A stretch of 64,000 nucleotides of DNA, taken from Pegoplata infirma (taxonomy: Eukaryota > Arthropoda > Insecta > Diptera > Anthomyiidae). Numbering within the stretch: position 1 is the first letter of the stretch; every line of letters starts with the position of its first letter. The stretch is taken from assembly GCA_963921195.1 (NCBI GenBank), contig OY992536.1, forward strand, positions 178,692,995 through 178,756,994, written 5' to 3'. The notes below the pieces were generated by a model. It saw nothing but the letters and a program-made list of their open reading frames with translations, was not told where the DNA came from and ran no database searches. Made by a program: the position numbers and the translations under genes. Positions 33,440 through 44,935 of the stretch are shown piece after piece.

Positions 33440-34142
33440 CAGCCCAAACCGCTGAAGCTAGAGACTTGCAATTTGGACTGTAGGTTCACCTCCCGGAATA
33501 TAGATCCACTAAGGCCGGATTTTTGCCAGTGTTGATTCTAAGGGGGTAAAAAGGGTAAAAAACTGTACTTTTGGTACTTTTTATATCTCCTGAAATAATG
33601 GTCGTAGAGACTTGAAATTTGGACTGTATGTTCACCTCCCGGAATATAGATCCCCTAAGGCTGGATTTTTGCCAGTGTTAATTCTAAGGGGGTAAAAAGG
33701 GTAAAAAACTGTACTTTTGGTACTTTTTATATCTCCTGAAATAATGGTCATAGAGACTTGAAATTTGGACTGTATGTTAACATTATGGAATTTAGATCCA
33801 GTAAGGCTGGATTTTTGCCAATGTTGGTTCTAAGGGGGTAAAAAGGGTAAAAATCTGTACTTTTGGTACTTTTTATATCTCCTGAAATAATGGTCATAGA
33901 GACTTGAAATTTGGACTGTATGTTCACCTCCCGGAATATAGATCCACTAAGGCTGGAGTTTTGCCAGTGTTGATTCTAAGGGGGTAAAAAACTGTACTTT
34001 TGGTACTTTTTATATCTCCTGAAATAATGGTACTAGAAACTTGAAATTTTCAATTTCGGTTCACTTCCTGGAAAAAAGATTCACTACGGCTTGGTTTTTG
34101 CCAATATAGATTCTACGGGGGTAAAATGGGTAAAAAAGTGTA
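33440..34142 (+). repeat. 146-bp tandem repeats in the Helitron
   Basis: About 4.5 units, anchored by ATCTCCTGAAATAATGGT near 33585, 33731, 33877 and 34014 (steps 146, 146, 137). Each contains GACTTGAAATTTGGACTGTA, CCTCCCGGAATATAGATCC and GTACTTTTGGTACTTTTTAT. More diverged units recur after the nested hAT at about 35515-36600, so the array once ran through most of the element. Confidence 0.85.
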
Positions 34143-34150
34143 CTTTTGGT

Positions 34151-35506
34151 CAGGGACCAAAAATAACCGTTATGATTTCATAAAAATCGACCAAAAAAAT
34201 TTAAAAAAGTTTGTTAAGTATTTAACAGCAAATATGTGAAGACACATTTTAGTTAAAAATTAACAAAAATTTGCAAAGATTTCTTAAAATTAATTTTTAT
34301 TTTTTTATTCAAACTTTTCGGTTAATATTTGGATTTTTATTTTCAACCCAAAAATAAAAGTTATTTTTTGATTTGTTTATTTAATCAAGAAATAACTTTT
34401 ATTTCGATTTTTATTTTATTCAATCAATTTTGTAGATATATGTATTTTACAAACTTACATGTGCATATGAATGGAAGAGCTGATTTTAATAATGTGAGAA
34501 TTTTATTCAAAACTTTTTATCCTTTTCCATAATTTCTACAAGATCTGCAAAGCCGTATTATATCAAAAGACATTCCGGACGTTGGCCATTAAAGGCTGAA
34601 TTTAGGGAAAATGTGGCAAATTAAAAATTCAAATTTTGGTCCAAAATTCTGATTAAAATCTTTGGACCAAAATCGCATGTTTCAGGATTGTAAAATATTT
34701 TTTTTTTTTGTAATCTATACAAGATTTCTATTCATATTTTCAAGACATATCATATTAGTGGACATTCAAAAACGAAGCATCCGGAAATAATTATTGAGAA
34801 AAGTAACGATGGCCTAAATCAGCATTATGAGCAAAATCATAATGCTGACTTAGGGAAAAATATGATTAAAATCGCTGGTTTAGGATCATAAAATATTTTG
34901 CCATTGTCTACACAAGATTTTAAAAATTTTAGTCTAACAAGAATTAATTACAGAAAGCGACATCTGTGGACCAAATCCCGGTTTTAGAATTATTAAAATA
35001 TTTTGTCCATAAATTACGCGAAACTTTGAGCAAATTTAACAAAACAAATCATACGAATTTTGATAAAAAACTAAATTTCTTTGCGCGCTGTTTGTCTCAA
35101 ACATTTATGTATTCAAAATTTTATTACACAATCCGCTCTTTAATGGCCATCGTCAATTTTCTTAAAGACTATTTGCGGATGCTTCAAAATGTCTTTTTGT
35201 TAAACAAATTTCGCTTCACATACATATGTACGTATTTTCAATTTTGTTCAATTTTTATTTTATTTATTTGAAAGTCAAATAAATTTGTTTGTTTTATTTT
35301 TGTTATTTATTTTGATTTTTATATTTGGTTTTAAAATAACCGTTATTATATTTCAAATAATAAAAATCAAAATATTGATTGAATATTTTAAATTTTAAAA
35401 TAAAAATCGTTAGCAAACTGTTTGATTTTTGTTGAAATATAAAAATTTTAAAGTATTTAAAAGTTAGTAATTTTTTTAAATATAAATTATAACCGTTATG
35501 TCCCTG
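34151..35506. mobile_element. hAT-type non-autonomous element nested in the Helitron
   Basis: CAGGGAC ends are inverted and flanked by a perfect 8-bp duplication CTTTTGGT (34143-34150, 35507-35514). Next to each end is an AACCGTTAT or AACGGTTAT word. The 1356-bp interior has two modest open frames (67 and 101 codons) without any hAT motif, so it is non-autonomous. The target is the Helitron's own 146-bp repeat. Confidence 0.9.
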
Positions 35507-35624
35507 CTTTTGGTACTTTTTTTTTATTTACTAAAACAATGGTCATTCAAACTTGAAATTTGGAATGTAGGATCCTTTAGTGAAATAAAATATTCTGGAA
35601 CAAGTACTTTCTGAAAATTCTGTA

Positions 35625-36275
35625 CCGTTTATAAAAAGTACCTTTTATAAAAAGTACCTTTATAAAAAGTACCTTTTACAAAAAGTACCTTTTATAAAAA
35701 GTACCTTTTATAAAAAGTACCTTTTATAAAAAGTACCTTTTATAAAAAGTACCTTTTATAAAAAGTACCTTTTATAAAAAGTACCTTTTATAAAAAGTAC
35801 CTTTTATAAAAAGTACCTTTTATAAAAAGTACCTTTTATAAAAAGTACCTTTTTTAAAAAGTACCTTTTATAAAAAGTACCTTTTATAAATAGTACCTTT
35901 TATAAAAAGTACCTTTTATAAAAAGTACCTTTTATAAAAAGTACTTTTATAAAAAGTACCTTTTATAAAAAGTACCTTTTATAAAAAGTACCTTTTATAG
36001 AAAGTACCTTTTATAAAACGTACCTTTTATAAAAAGTACCTTTTATAAAAAGTACCTTTTATAAAAAGTACCTTTTATAAAAAGTACCTTTTATAATAAG
36101 TACCTTTTATAAAAAGTACCTTTTATCAAAAGTACCTTTTATAAAAGTACCTTTTATAAAAAGTACCTTTTATAAAAAGTACCTTTTATAAAAAGTACCT
36201 TTTATAAAAAGTACCTTTTATAAAAAGTACCCTTTATAAAAAGTACTTTTTATAAAAAGTACCCTTTATTAAAAG
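35625..36275 (+). repeat. 16-bp minisatellite in the Helitron
   Basis: About 40 copies of ACCTTTTATAAAAAGT with rare substitutions or single-base losses. The unit is the complement of part of the neighbouring 146-bp repeat (GGTACTTTTTATA), so it seems to have arisen from that sequence and then expanded in the opposite sense. High uniformity implies recent expansion or homogenisation. Confidence 0.93.
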
Positions 36276-36551
36276 TACCGAAAGTGCTGAAACAATAATC
36301 CTAGAAAATTGAAATATGGAATGTAGGATTTTTCGATGAAGAAAAAAACATTTTGGAAGAGATACTCTTTGGAAATTCCGTTTCTAACGGGGGTAAGAAA
36401 GTGTACTTTTGGTACTTTTTTGTTCCTATAATAATGACCTTAGAAGCTTGAATTTTGGAATGTAGGGTACTTCGGTGAAAAAAACATTCTGCTAAAATAT
36501 TTTTTAAAAAAATCCGTTTCTAGAGGTATAAAAAAGTGTTTTTTGATACTT

Positions 36552-36606
36552 CCCGTGTAAAAAAATAATTATATCAAAACATATCTCCTGTGATAAAAAC
36601 ATATAT
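36552..36606 (+). mobile_element. Solo terminal fragment of the host MITE inside the Helitron
   Basis: CCCGTGTAAAAAAATAATTA followed by TATCAAAACATATCTCC matches the left end of the MITE at 33207 with one base difference over about 54 bp. It stops abruptly, with no right end. It sits inside the Helitron that is itself inside such a MITE. Confidence 0.75.
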
Positions 36607-38026
36607 TTGGTTATTCTTATATTTCTTGAAAAAATGGTTCAGAAACTTGATATTTTAAATATAGGATCACCTAGCACAAAAAAAAGTTTTTAGAAAATTT
36701 AATTTTAAGGGAAGAGGTGGCAAATGGTTATTTTTACCTATTTAACCATAAATAACAGCCATATTGTAAAATTTAAAATTTTAGGGTAAAAAGGGGTACC
36801 TGTTAAAAGTGGTGCAAAATGGTACTTTTCATATCTATAAAATAACGACAATAGAAATATTTATTTCTTTAACGCATATTATACGGAGAGAAATGAAACT
36901 TGCATGGAACAAAAGGAGATGGAATTGGAAATGAAATGGAGTAGAACGGGGATCGAAATGGAATAGAGCAGGGAACAATATGGAATGATACTTTTTACTC
37001 AAATTTATCGTATTTAACTTTTTTTATTCCATATTTTTCTCCCTATATGTTTTTTCACTCAAACTTATTTTTATTCACATTTCTTTTTTCACTGAAATAT
37101 TCATTCACTTAAAATCCAAAAAAACCGATATAAGAGCTCGAAAATTGTCATTTTTTTTTCACCAGAACGCACATGATAACGTACCAGAGAAGTTATTCAA
37201 ATTGTATTGTTAAAATTATTCATTGAAATATTATTTTATGAACGACGTAAACGTCCACAAGTAAATAAAACAAAGACTACCTAGGGGAATTTTTTGAAAT
37301 CGATAGAGTAATCCTGATCCTTCTATTATTCGGTATTCAATACAACTGGTAACGAAGTACCGGGATGGTAAGCTAGTATGGCATATATGATCAGACATTT
37401 TCAGATATGTTCATATATGTAAAATTGTCAGATAGACTCAATTTACGGATCAAATCATATCTGAAGCAGATATGAATATATATAGAGTAGATCTGATTAT
37501 ATCCATTTAGATATGATCCATATATGTTTTTATCAAAGGAGATATGTTTTGATATAATTATTTTTACACGGGCATAACAAATTGGAAATGATAGATCGTA
37601 TAAGCAGTTTTGAGCCCGAATAAGGTTAAGCTCACTCAACTTGGAGAAGAGGACATATGCACCACCAGAAATGTTATCACTACGATTCCAACACTATAAA
37701 TTATTTTGAAATCCCTTACTGTTGAAAATTGGAAATGGAAAGAACGTATAAGAAGTTTGAAGGCCGAGTTACTAGAAAATTCAACCATGCGGAGGGACGT
37801 TAAGCTCGCTTAACTTAGAGCAGAGGGCATATGCACGACCATAATGTTATCACTACGGTTCCAACACTACAAACTATTTTGAAATCGCTTACTATCGCCA
37901 TAGCAAATCGAAATGAAAAGAACGATCAGTTTTAAGGTTGAGTAACGATTTGGGAAGGACAACGTTTTTATACAATTACAAGAAAGCTGTCTATAAGCGA
38001 AAGTGACAATCTGGCACATTGTCACC

Positions 38027-38148
38027 ATGATGTAAGTAGAAATAGTTACTATCCCTGTCCTTCAAATATCCTTACAAACATGATGTAAGTAGAAATAGTT
38101 TTTATCCATATCCTTCAAATATTCTTACAAACATAACCCAGCAAGATA
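38027..38148 (+). repeat. Two-copy tandem repeat of about 63 bp
   Basis: ATGATGTAAGTAGAAATAGT is followed by TATCC..., CCTTCAAATAT and CTTACAAACAT, and the whole is repeated once with a few changes. The following DNA to 38990 has no recognisable element. Confidence 0.75.
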
Positions 38149-39029
38149 ATATACATATGTACTACTGAATATATTGCTTTTAATCAAAGTCTTAAGTAAT
38201 TATTTGCTTGCTATGAATTTTGATGCGTGCATTTAGTAGTAGCAAGTTTTTTTTTGCTGGAATAAAAAAGAAATGTGTAATAATTTTTAATATTTTTTCA
38301 GATGGATTTCTGAAAGACAATATATCTTTCCTTAAAAAGCATTCCATAGTCTTTAGCATCCAATGGGCTTAAGCATCCCATGGTCTTAACAAAATACACT
38401 CCAACATGTATGTATGTAACTAGCAGTATCTAGCCAATCTTTAAAGGTAAATGGTTGCTTCGTTAAATAACATCCGTGTTATCATTAACCTATTAATACA
38501 ATAAAAATTCTAGAAATATCTTAAATATTAATATTATTTTATATCCTTTTTTAGATTTTGACTATAAAAATTGTAAAAAAGAGACTTATACCATAACAAA
38601 AACGCTAAGTCTGAAGATAATCGGAATTAACACTAAAATAATAAAACACAATGGAAATCAACGTTCCTTTAATAAGCCCTTTGTTCGCATCTTTCGTAAT
38701 TGATATCAATTGAAAAACTTGATATATAAGATCTTTTATGTTCAATTTATTTTGATACTATCAAAATGTATTCTCATATCTATAAGTTAAATTATTTATT
38801 TTTATATGGTCACCAAAAATGGAAACGATAGTAACTAAAAAATGAAAATCATCAAACTAAAGGGTTTCATTAAAATATATGAAAACACCAAAATTAATAA
38901 AAAAAATATTTTTAATTTTAAATTGTACTTATGTACACCGTTTGCAATTCTGGTGAATATATACATAATAATCTATTACATATAGTTTAAAATGAAAAAA
39001 ATAAATAAAAAATATGAAAAAGAATGTAA

Positions 39030-39262
39030 AACAAATTGAAAACAACATCATATATGATCCCATATATGATTCAATATATTATCCAATATATGATCTAATA
39101 TATGATCACATATATTGGATCATATATGATCGTGTCTTATATAAGCGCCAATTTTGGAATATGGTCATATATGAGACCATATTTGATACTATATATGATA
39201 CTGTATATGGTCTCATATATGATATCATATATGATAATATACAACATTTTTGCCGGGTATAC
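39030..39262. mobile_element. MITE family C-like palindrome of CATATATGAT words
   Basis: Repeated ATATATGATCYAATATATGA words with a turn near 39130-39150 and a right end TTTTTGCCGGGTATA. The left end is not defined. The 84-codon open frame over it is a YDPIYDSIYYPIYD-type repeat translation, not a protein. Confidence 0.6.
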
Positions 39263-39589
39263 AATTAAAATTTAAATTATTATTTTTTTTTAATTTTAAT
39301 TAAATTTTTTAATTTATAGTATTAAGTTTTTAATTAAATAAATATCCATTTATTTTTAATTAACGACATACAAATATTTTTAATTTATTTGCGCATTTTA
39401 GTGATTGGTCCGGATTTAATTAATTTTTTAATTAAATCTACGAATTTTTTAATTAAATATTTTTTTTATTTTTTTCTGTGTAGTGATACTTACCAATTTA
39501 AAACGGAGTGCGACATTATTTCAAAAATGTTAATTTTTGCATATTTTTTTATGAGCTTTCGACTAAAATTTTTAAAAAACGTTCAGAAC

Positions 39590-40010
39590 CTGTTCTGAAA
39601 TTTCACATTTTTTTAAAAAAGTTAATTTACCAAAAATACGGCCACTTTTTTTTATGTTTACATGTTTGTCTATCCACTCAAAAAAAACTCAGAAGCACGT
39701 TTTTCAATAAAATCACATTTCAATATTAAATTTCATAATAATTTTGTTATTTTATTGTATTTTTTTTTTTGTTTCAACATGGCGTATGAGTTACAAATTA
39801 ACGAATTTTGCAAATATTCGTAGCTCATACGCTATGTTGAAACAAGCAAATACAACGAAATTACATAATTATTATGAAATTTTATATTCAAAAGCAATAT
39901 AATAACACTCTTCTGAATTTTTTGTGTGGATTAAAAAAAAAGTGGCCAGTTTTTTTTTAAATTGACAATATTTGATATTTCAGATCGGGTTCTGAAAATT
40001 TTTCAAAAAT
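39590..40010. mobile_element. Palindromic element with GTATGAG core
   Basis: CAACATGGCGTATGAGTTAC (39776) pairs with GTAGCTCATACGCTATGTTG (39820), and arms continue through AATACGGCCACTTTTTTTT against AAAAAAAAGTGGCCAG and GAACCTGTTCTGAAA against TTTCAGATCGGGTTC. A related short hairpin with CGTATGAGTTATAATTAATT is at 57825-57875. The TACATAATTATTATGAAAT word is repeated in both arms. Confidence 0.65.
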
Positions 40011-40019
40011 TTTTAATCA

Positions 40020-40815
40020 ATAAATAGCACCCACAAAAAAATATACAGAAATGATTTTTTTTTTTTTGGATTGTGGTGCATTCTGTTTTAATTTAATAAA
40101 TATTTAATCAAGACAACTCGATCCTATTTGACAATTTTATCAATATTTAGCCACGCCTCCTAAAGTTTTGAAAAATTGAAAAAACCAAAAATGTAATTTG
40201 TTTAGTTTCAAATAGTTCTATCTACGCAACTAATTCAAAAATTCTGGGGTCATATATTTTTTTTTGTGCTGAACATTTGGTGTGTAATTCCTCATATGCA
40301 TTGTATTTATAGAGGAATAACTAAGTATGTGTGTGTTTGTGGGTGTTCAGTTTCCTCTTTTTTATTTTGTGTGTGTGTGTGTTGTAGTTGAAAATTGTTA
40401 ACATTAGTAATTGTATTAAAAATGTTATTTTCATGCATATGTTAAATGAAATTTTACGACTATTTGACTTTAACTCCAGATTTACATTTATATATATTTG
40501 CTGTGTTATATCTACATACATATATGTATAAAAAAAACTATTAAAATAACAACGATTTATGCTAATATGCTTTCTATATCAACATAATTATTTGTCAACA
40601 CTTTATGAACGAATTCATCACAACTACTACTAACTACCATCGACTAAAATGGCCACTCACTGGCCACTTCTGACATTTGCTGTGGTATGTATTTAATACA
40701 TATTTTATGATTTACTAACAACCATTCATACATAATCTAAAAATATGATAAGTGTATAATATTTATATTCATGGTTTTGTAAGTTAGTTATAAAAAAAAA
40801 GGATGATGACAACAA
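40020..40815. other. No gene recognised; GT microsatellite
   Basis: Includes a (GT)n tract at about 40366-40382 and otherwise unremarkable A/T-rich DNA. The stretch 40560-40740 has no repeats matched elsewhere and may be host sequence. Confidence 0.4.
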
Positions 40816-40817
40816 TA

Positions 40818-41977
40818 ACAAGTAGAAAAATTAAATTCGACTTGGTCGAATCTATGAATACCCTCCACAATGTTATCTGTTAGTAATTTTCTAAAAAAAA
40901 TTTCAAAAATTGCATTACAAATTTTTAATTAGAAATATATATATTATTTTGAGTCAAACTTTCTTTTAATCAATCAAATTTTTTTGAGTGTAAAATTTTT
41001 TTGACTGTCAACATTTTTTTGAGTCTGCCATTTCATTAAACTAAAAAAAAATAATAATGTGTACATTTTTTTTTGAGTGTAACATTTTTTTTTTGAGTGT
41101 AAATACTTTTTTAGTCTACAATTTCTTTGAGTAACAAATTACTTTGTAAAATATTTTTGTTGTTTTATACCTATAATGTAATACAAAAAAAAAACTATTT
41201 CACATATTATCTTCTTTTTATATTACAATCTTCTTCTTTAAAAACCAAAAACAAATTAACATTCAATCATACACATACTTTATTTGATTTTTTCCCGTTA
41301 CATACAGTAATACTCACAATAACAAAACAATAACAAATATTTACTTGTCTAACAACTAAACTGCACCCCACGACAAGAAAACAAACAACAAGTTTTACAA
41401 AACTGGTATTTCACCATGCTTATAAAACTTGTTTAACGAGTTTTCAACAGTTTAAGGTGAAACAAATCTGAAATTCACTGCTTTGCTTATAACTTTTGAA
41501 CCACTGAACCGATTTTGCTGAAATTCAAAACCAAACAGCCTCGAGAAACGACAAATATATATGCTAAGCTTCAACCCCCTCAGAATTGTCTTTCGAAAGT
41601 TATAGTGGTTTTAATCTTGTAAATTCGAAAAATACCCTTGCCGAAATTTACTATTTTGCTCATAACTTTTGAACCACTGGACCGATTTCGCTGGATTGCA
41701 ATACCAACCTGACCCGGTAAATGGAGAACATATATGTTAAACTTCAGGAGCCTCCGTAAAGTCTTTCAAAAGTTAGCGTGTTTTCAACGGACAGACAGAC
41801 AGACGGACGGACGGACGGACGGACGGACGGACGGACATCGCTAGATCGACTTAAAATCGATCAAGGATCATGAATATATATACTTTATGGGGTCCTAGAC
41901 CAATATTTCGATGTGTTACAAAAGGAATGACAAACTTATATATACCCTCTATCACTAGAGTGGAGGGTATAAAAATG
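40818..41977 (+). mobile_element. HINE-1, full-length copy 2
   Basis: Same order as 25621-26640: ACAAGTAGAAAAATTAAATT start, ATTCGACTTGGTCGAAT hairpin, ATACCCTCCAC, TTTTGAGTGTAA repeats, two GAACCACTGRACCGATTT blocks (41494, 41668), a (GACA/GACG)n tract (41793-41836), TATGGGGTCCTAGACCAATA and the 3' hairpin ending GGAGGGTATAAAAAT. The 41150-41400 section is extra compared with the first copy, so it may contain a small insertion. Confidence 0.85.
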
Positions 41978-42129
41978 TATAGTTATCGAAATTATAGTAC
42001 AAGCGGTTTGATTTTTACCAAAAAGGAGAGAAAACAATTGAGAAATAAAAACTAAATAAAAAATGTTAAGAAAAAAATATATATCGGCCATTCCAGCAGA
42101 CATTTGATGATTTAATGCATTTTTTTTTA

Positions 42130-42290
42130 CCGAAAATCTTTCGAGTTTTGTGACATCTTTCATACAGATTCATTATGGAGTCATTTACAGATTTAAAGTA
42201 TTTTTCAACCCAGGGTCATTCGATTTTTGTGATATTTTTTATACAGATTCTCTATTGAGCCATTTACAGATTTCATTTATCAGATCGAAA
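42130..42290 (+). repeat. Two-unit tandem repeat of about 90 bp
   Basis: TTTCGAGTTTTGTGACATCT...CATACAGATTC...CATTTACAGATTT is repeated as ATTCGATTTTTGTGATATTT...TATACAGATTC...CATTTACAGATTT. Units differ at many sites. Confidence 0.6.
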
Positions 42291-42415
42291 ATATTCGAAT
42301 AACTTGCGATTTTCTTCACGATTTTCGTTTTTACAAAAGTGAAAAAAATGCAAAATCTGTGTAACTTTGGGCAGCTGTATTTTCTAAACTTCCCTTTTAA
42401 TTTTTTGTTTAATTA

Positions 42416-43747
42416 CACTGTGCTACAAAAAAAAAACAAAATCAAATATATACTTTTAAAATGAGGTAGTTAAGGTTGTATGTCTCGTCAAAAAGATAAC
42501 AAAATACCCAAATTGCCAGAAACCCTCAAATTTTAAAGTTATTGTCAAAAAACTTTTTTTTTTACTATTCTCACTAAACCACGTGTAACTTAGAAACATT
42601 TCAACCGATTTTCAAATTTTGAACAGTTTTGGATAGAAAAAGAATTGGGCTTTTCATATGTGTGAATTGGTTCATACATAAAAGAATGCTATGCCTTGAT
42701 TTTTCCAACAATATCATTTTTTTTTTGTTATTTTTTGAAAATTTTTTGAGTTTATCGATATTTTCTGCTATAGTTCGTTAAACAACATTTACATTTATAA
42801 ACCCATTCTTAAGTAAAATTTAATTTTAAATACAATGAGCGTTATCATGAAAAAATCGGATACCAGTTGATAGAGTTGTGTTAATTTTTTTAAAAAAGAA
42901 AATTAAGATTGTACATGAAATCGCCGTTCGGACAACCCAGGCAAAAAAATAAAAAATAAGTGAATATAAAGAGTTCGTGTTTTATTATTTTAAAGGTTTT
43001 TGGCCCTCCTAAATTCAAATTTGACCTTGAAATTGCTCTACCTTATTAAGTTTTTGATATATCAATATACTTATGTGACAGCGCATAGAGAAAGGGACCT
43101 AAGGGTAAAAAAATCAATTTTCACTTTTTTTTTTTTGATGTGGACAACATCTGAGCATCGAATGAGACCTTTTTTTTACCCTTAGGTCCCTTTCTATTTT
43201 GCGCGTCACATATGTTAAATATCTTTGCCTGGGTTATCTGAACGGCGATTTCCAGCAAAATATTAATTTTTAGAAAAATTATCACAACTCTGTCAATTAT
43301 TATCCGATTTTTTCGACATAAAGCTCATCGTACTCAAAATTAAATTTTCTTTAAGAATACGTTTATAAATAAAAAGGTTTGTTGATTGAACTATAGCAGA
43401 AAAAAAATCTATAAACTCGAAAAATTTTCAAAAAATAACAAAAAAAATATAGTATGTATATTATAGAAAAAGTCATAAGATATTTTTTTATATGTGTAGA
43501 CTAATTCACTCACATGGAAAGCTCTATCCTTCTTCTATCAAAAACAGTTAAAAAAATTAAAATCGGTTGAAAAATTTCTGAATTACACAAGGTTTAGTGA
43601 GAAAAGTCATAAAAAAAGTTTTTTTGACAATAACTTTAAAATTTGAGGGTGTCTATCAAGTTTAATGGTAATTTTTGTGATCTTCTCGACAAAACCAACA
43701 ACCATTACTATGTCACATCAGAAATATATTTTCACTGTAGCACAGTG
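42416..43747. mobile_element. Large palindromic element with TTA duplication
   Basis: The ends CACTGTGCTACA are inverted (42416 and 43747). Arms of about 620 bp pair, for example AACCCTCAAATTTTAAAGTT against AACTTTAAAATTTGAGGGTG, with a turn near 43130 flanked by ACCTAAGGGTAAAAAAA and its inverse. Flanks are TTA on both sides (42413-42415, 43748-43750). A TTA/TAA 3-bp duplication is typical of PIF/Harbinger elements, so that is the tentative class. Arms are diverged. Confidence 0.75.
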
Positions 43748-44150
43748 TTATCATATTTGAAAAGTTTACAATTTTTACTACACAAAAATATCCACCTAAT
43801 AATGGACCTGCTCACACCCCTCTTCAAGCAAGTTTAGGTTGTGTTTTCACTTCTGATCCTGTTTCCGAAATATAGCTAAATAATTACACCGTTCGACAAC
43901 AAAAACCTACCAGTGAAATATCAAACCGGTTCTTATAGGTTTTGCTCTCCTGAATCCAAATCTACCATCCATTTTTTTTCTAGCACGCACTATGGTTCCA
44001 AATGCATTTTTTTTTGGCATAAATTCAAAAAATGAAGCAAGGTCACTTGGATTAATTCTGGGATGATTTTTATCTCTTAGCGCAATCAAAAATCGATTGT
44101 CAAAAAAAAATTTTTTTTTTAATTTTTTTTTTTGGAAAAAATTTTTTTTT

Positions 44151-44186
<36 letters not shown>

Positions 44187-44935
44187 TATATTTTGCTTAA
44201 TTAATTAATTAGCTTTACGGAAGGCAAAAAAATTATAAAAAAAAAATAATTTGAAACCGTGTCACGCAAAAAATAGCAAATTTGGCCGAAATTTGTGCTA
44301 AACTAAAATGGAAATTGTGGGAGTTTGCCAAAAAATGCTGGCAAGATGTAAATTTTAATATTAAATATACAATATTGTAAACATTTTCACGTTTAAAGAC
44401 TCATGCAAGTTCGTGCCCAAACACAACTTTTTGTACACGAAAGATATAGGCTATTTTGGCTCCAAAATCCTCATAATCAAAACACCCAAGAATAATGCCA
44501 AGGATCCATTAACTGTAAAATAGCAATTTGAAACAAGAACTAGTATCCTTAGGTTTCAATTTGTCCCTTTAGCCTCTTTATAATTTTAGTTTTTCCCATT
44601 TGCCGTTTGTATAAGTGTAATATTGATTTCACTCCGGTTTTATTATACGTCTTAAAACTTTCAACTTTGAAAGCCTAGCAAACTGATAGTATTGGCACCA
44701 AATTTTTTTCATTATACTTTCATCATAGCTTATAGTGTTGACATTGAGGAAATGTATAAGCTTTTGAAAATTTGTTAAATTTTATTTTTTTAATTTCTGC
44801 CAAAAAAAAACGGATTTGGAACCATAGTGGCACGTACCGTTTTTGAAATATTCGCTGTTAAACAGTCAAAAAAAAAACAATAATTTCGCAGTTTTGGTGG
44901 TCCACTGTTATGTTTGTTGCTTCAAACAAATAGTA

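Larger units (their letters stand above)
33358..37376 (+). mobile_element. Non-autonomous Helitron (rolling-circle element)
   Basis: The 5' end TCTATCTATATATATAAAAG is the typical insect Helitron start. The 3' end is GGTAACGAAGTACC (a short hairpin) followed by GGGATGGTAAGCTAG. The element lies between A (33357) and T (37377), so it shows TC...CTAG ends in an AT target without duplication, all hallmarks of Helitrons. A (GACT)n tract follows the 5' end. The body is built of degenerate 146-bp repeats, a 16-bp minisatellite and a nested hAT element. No Rep/helicase protein is encoded, so it is non-autonomous. Confidence 0.88.
33207..37572. mobile_element. MITE family C element hosting a Helitron
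   Basis: The ends CCCGTGTAAAAAAATAATTA (33207) and its inverse ending at 37572 pair for well over 100 bp into both arms (33207-33350 against 37430-37572). The original MITE was about 350 bp. It is split at an AT by the Helitron 33358-37376. The flanks give a CA duplication when compared with the uninterrupted paralogous site near 37890. Confidence 0.85.
33085..37935. repeat. Three degenerate tandem units, the first split by a 4.4-kb insertion
   Basis: The phrase GGCATATGCACCACCATTATG recurs, with changes, at about 33131, 37653 and 37827. Each is followed by CACTACGRTTCCAACACTA, TATTTTGAAATC and CGTATAAGMAGTTT-like sequence, giving a unit of roughly 170 bp. The first unit is interrupted between GTCGCCA (33206) and CATAACAAATTGGAAATG (37573). 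The third unit retains the uninterrupted form TCGCCATAGCAAATCG (about 37884-37899). Confidence 0.7.

Noticed and set aside
34966..35271. 101-codon open frame in the nested hAT element as transposase fragment
   Set aside because: No FDExTD, RW or dimerisation motif; composition is typical of chance A/T-rich frames.
35625..36275. CRISPR-like regular array
   Set aside because: Direct 16-bp head-to-tail repeats without spacers, in a eukaryotic Helitron.
39014..39268. 84-codon YDxIY repeat protein
   Set aside because: Translation of ATATATGAT palindromic words in a MITE.
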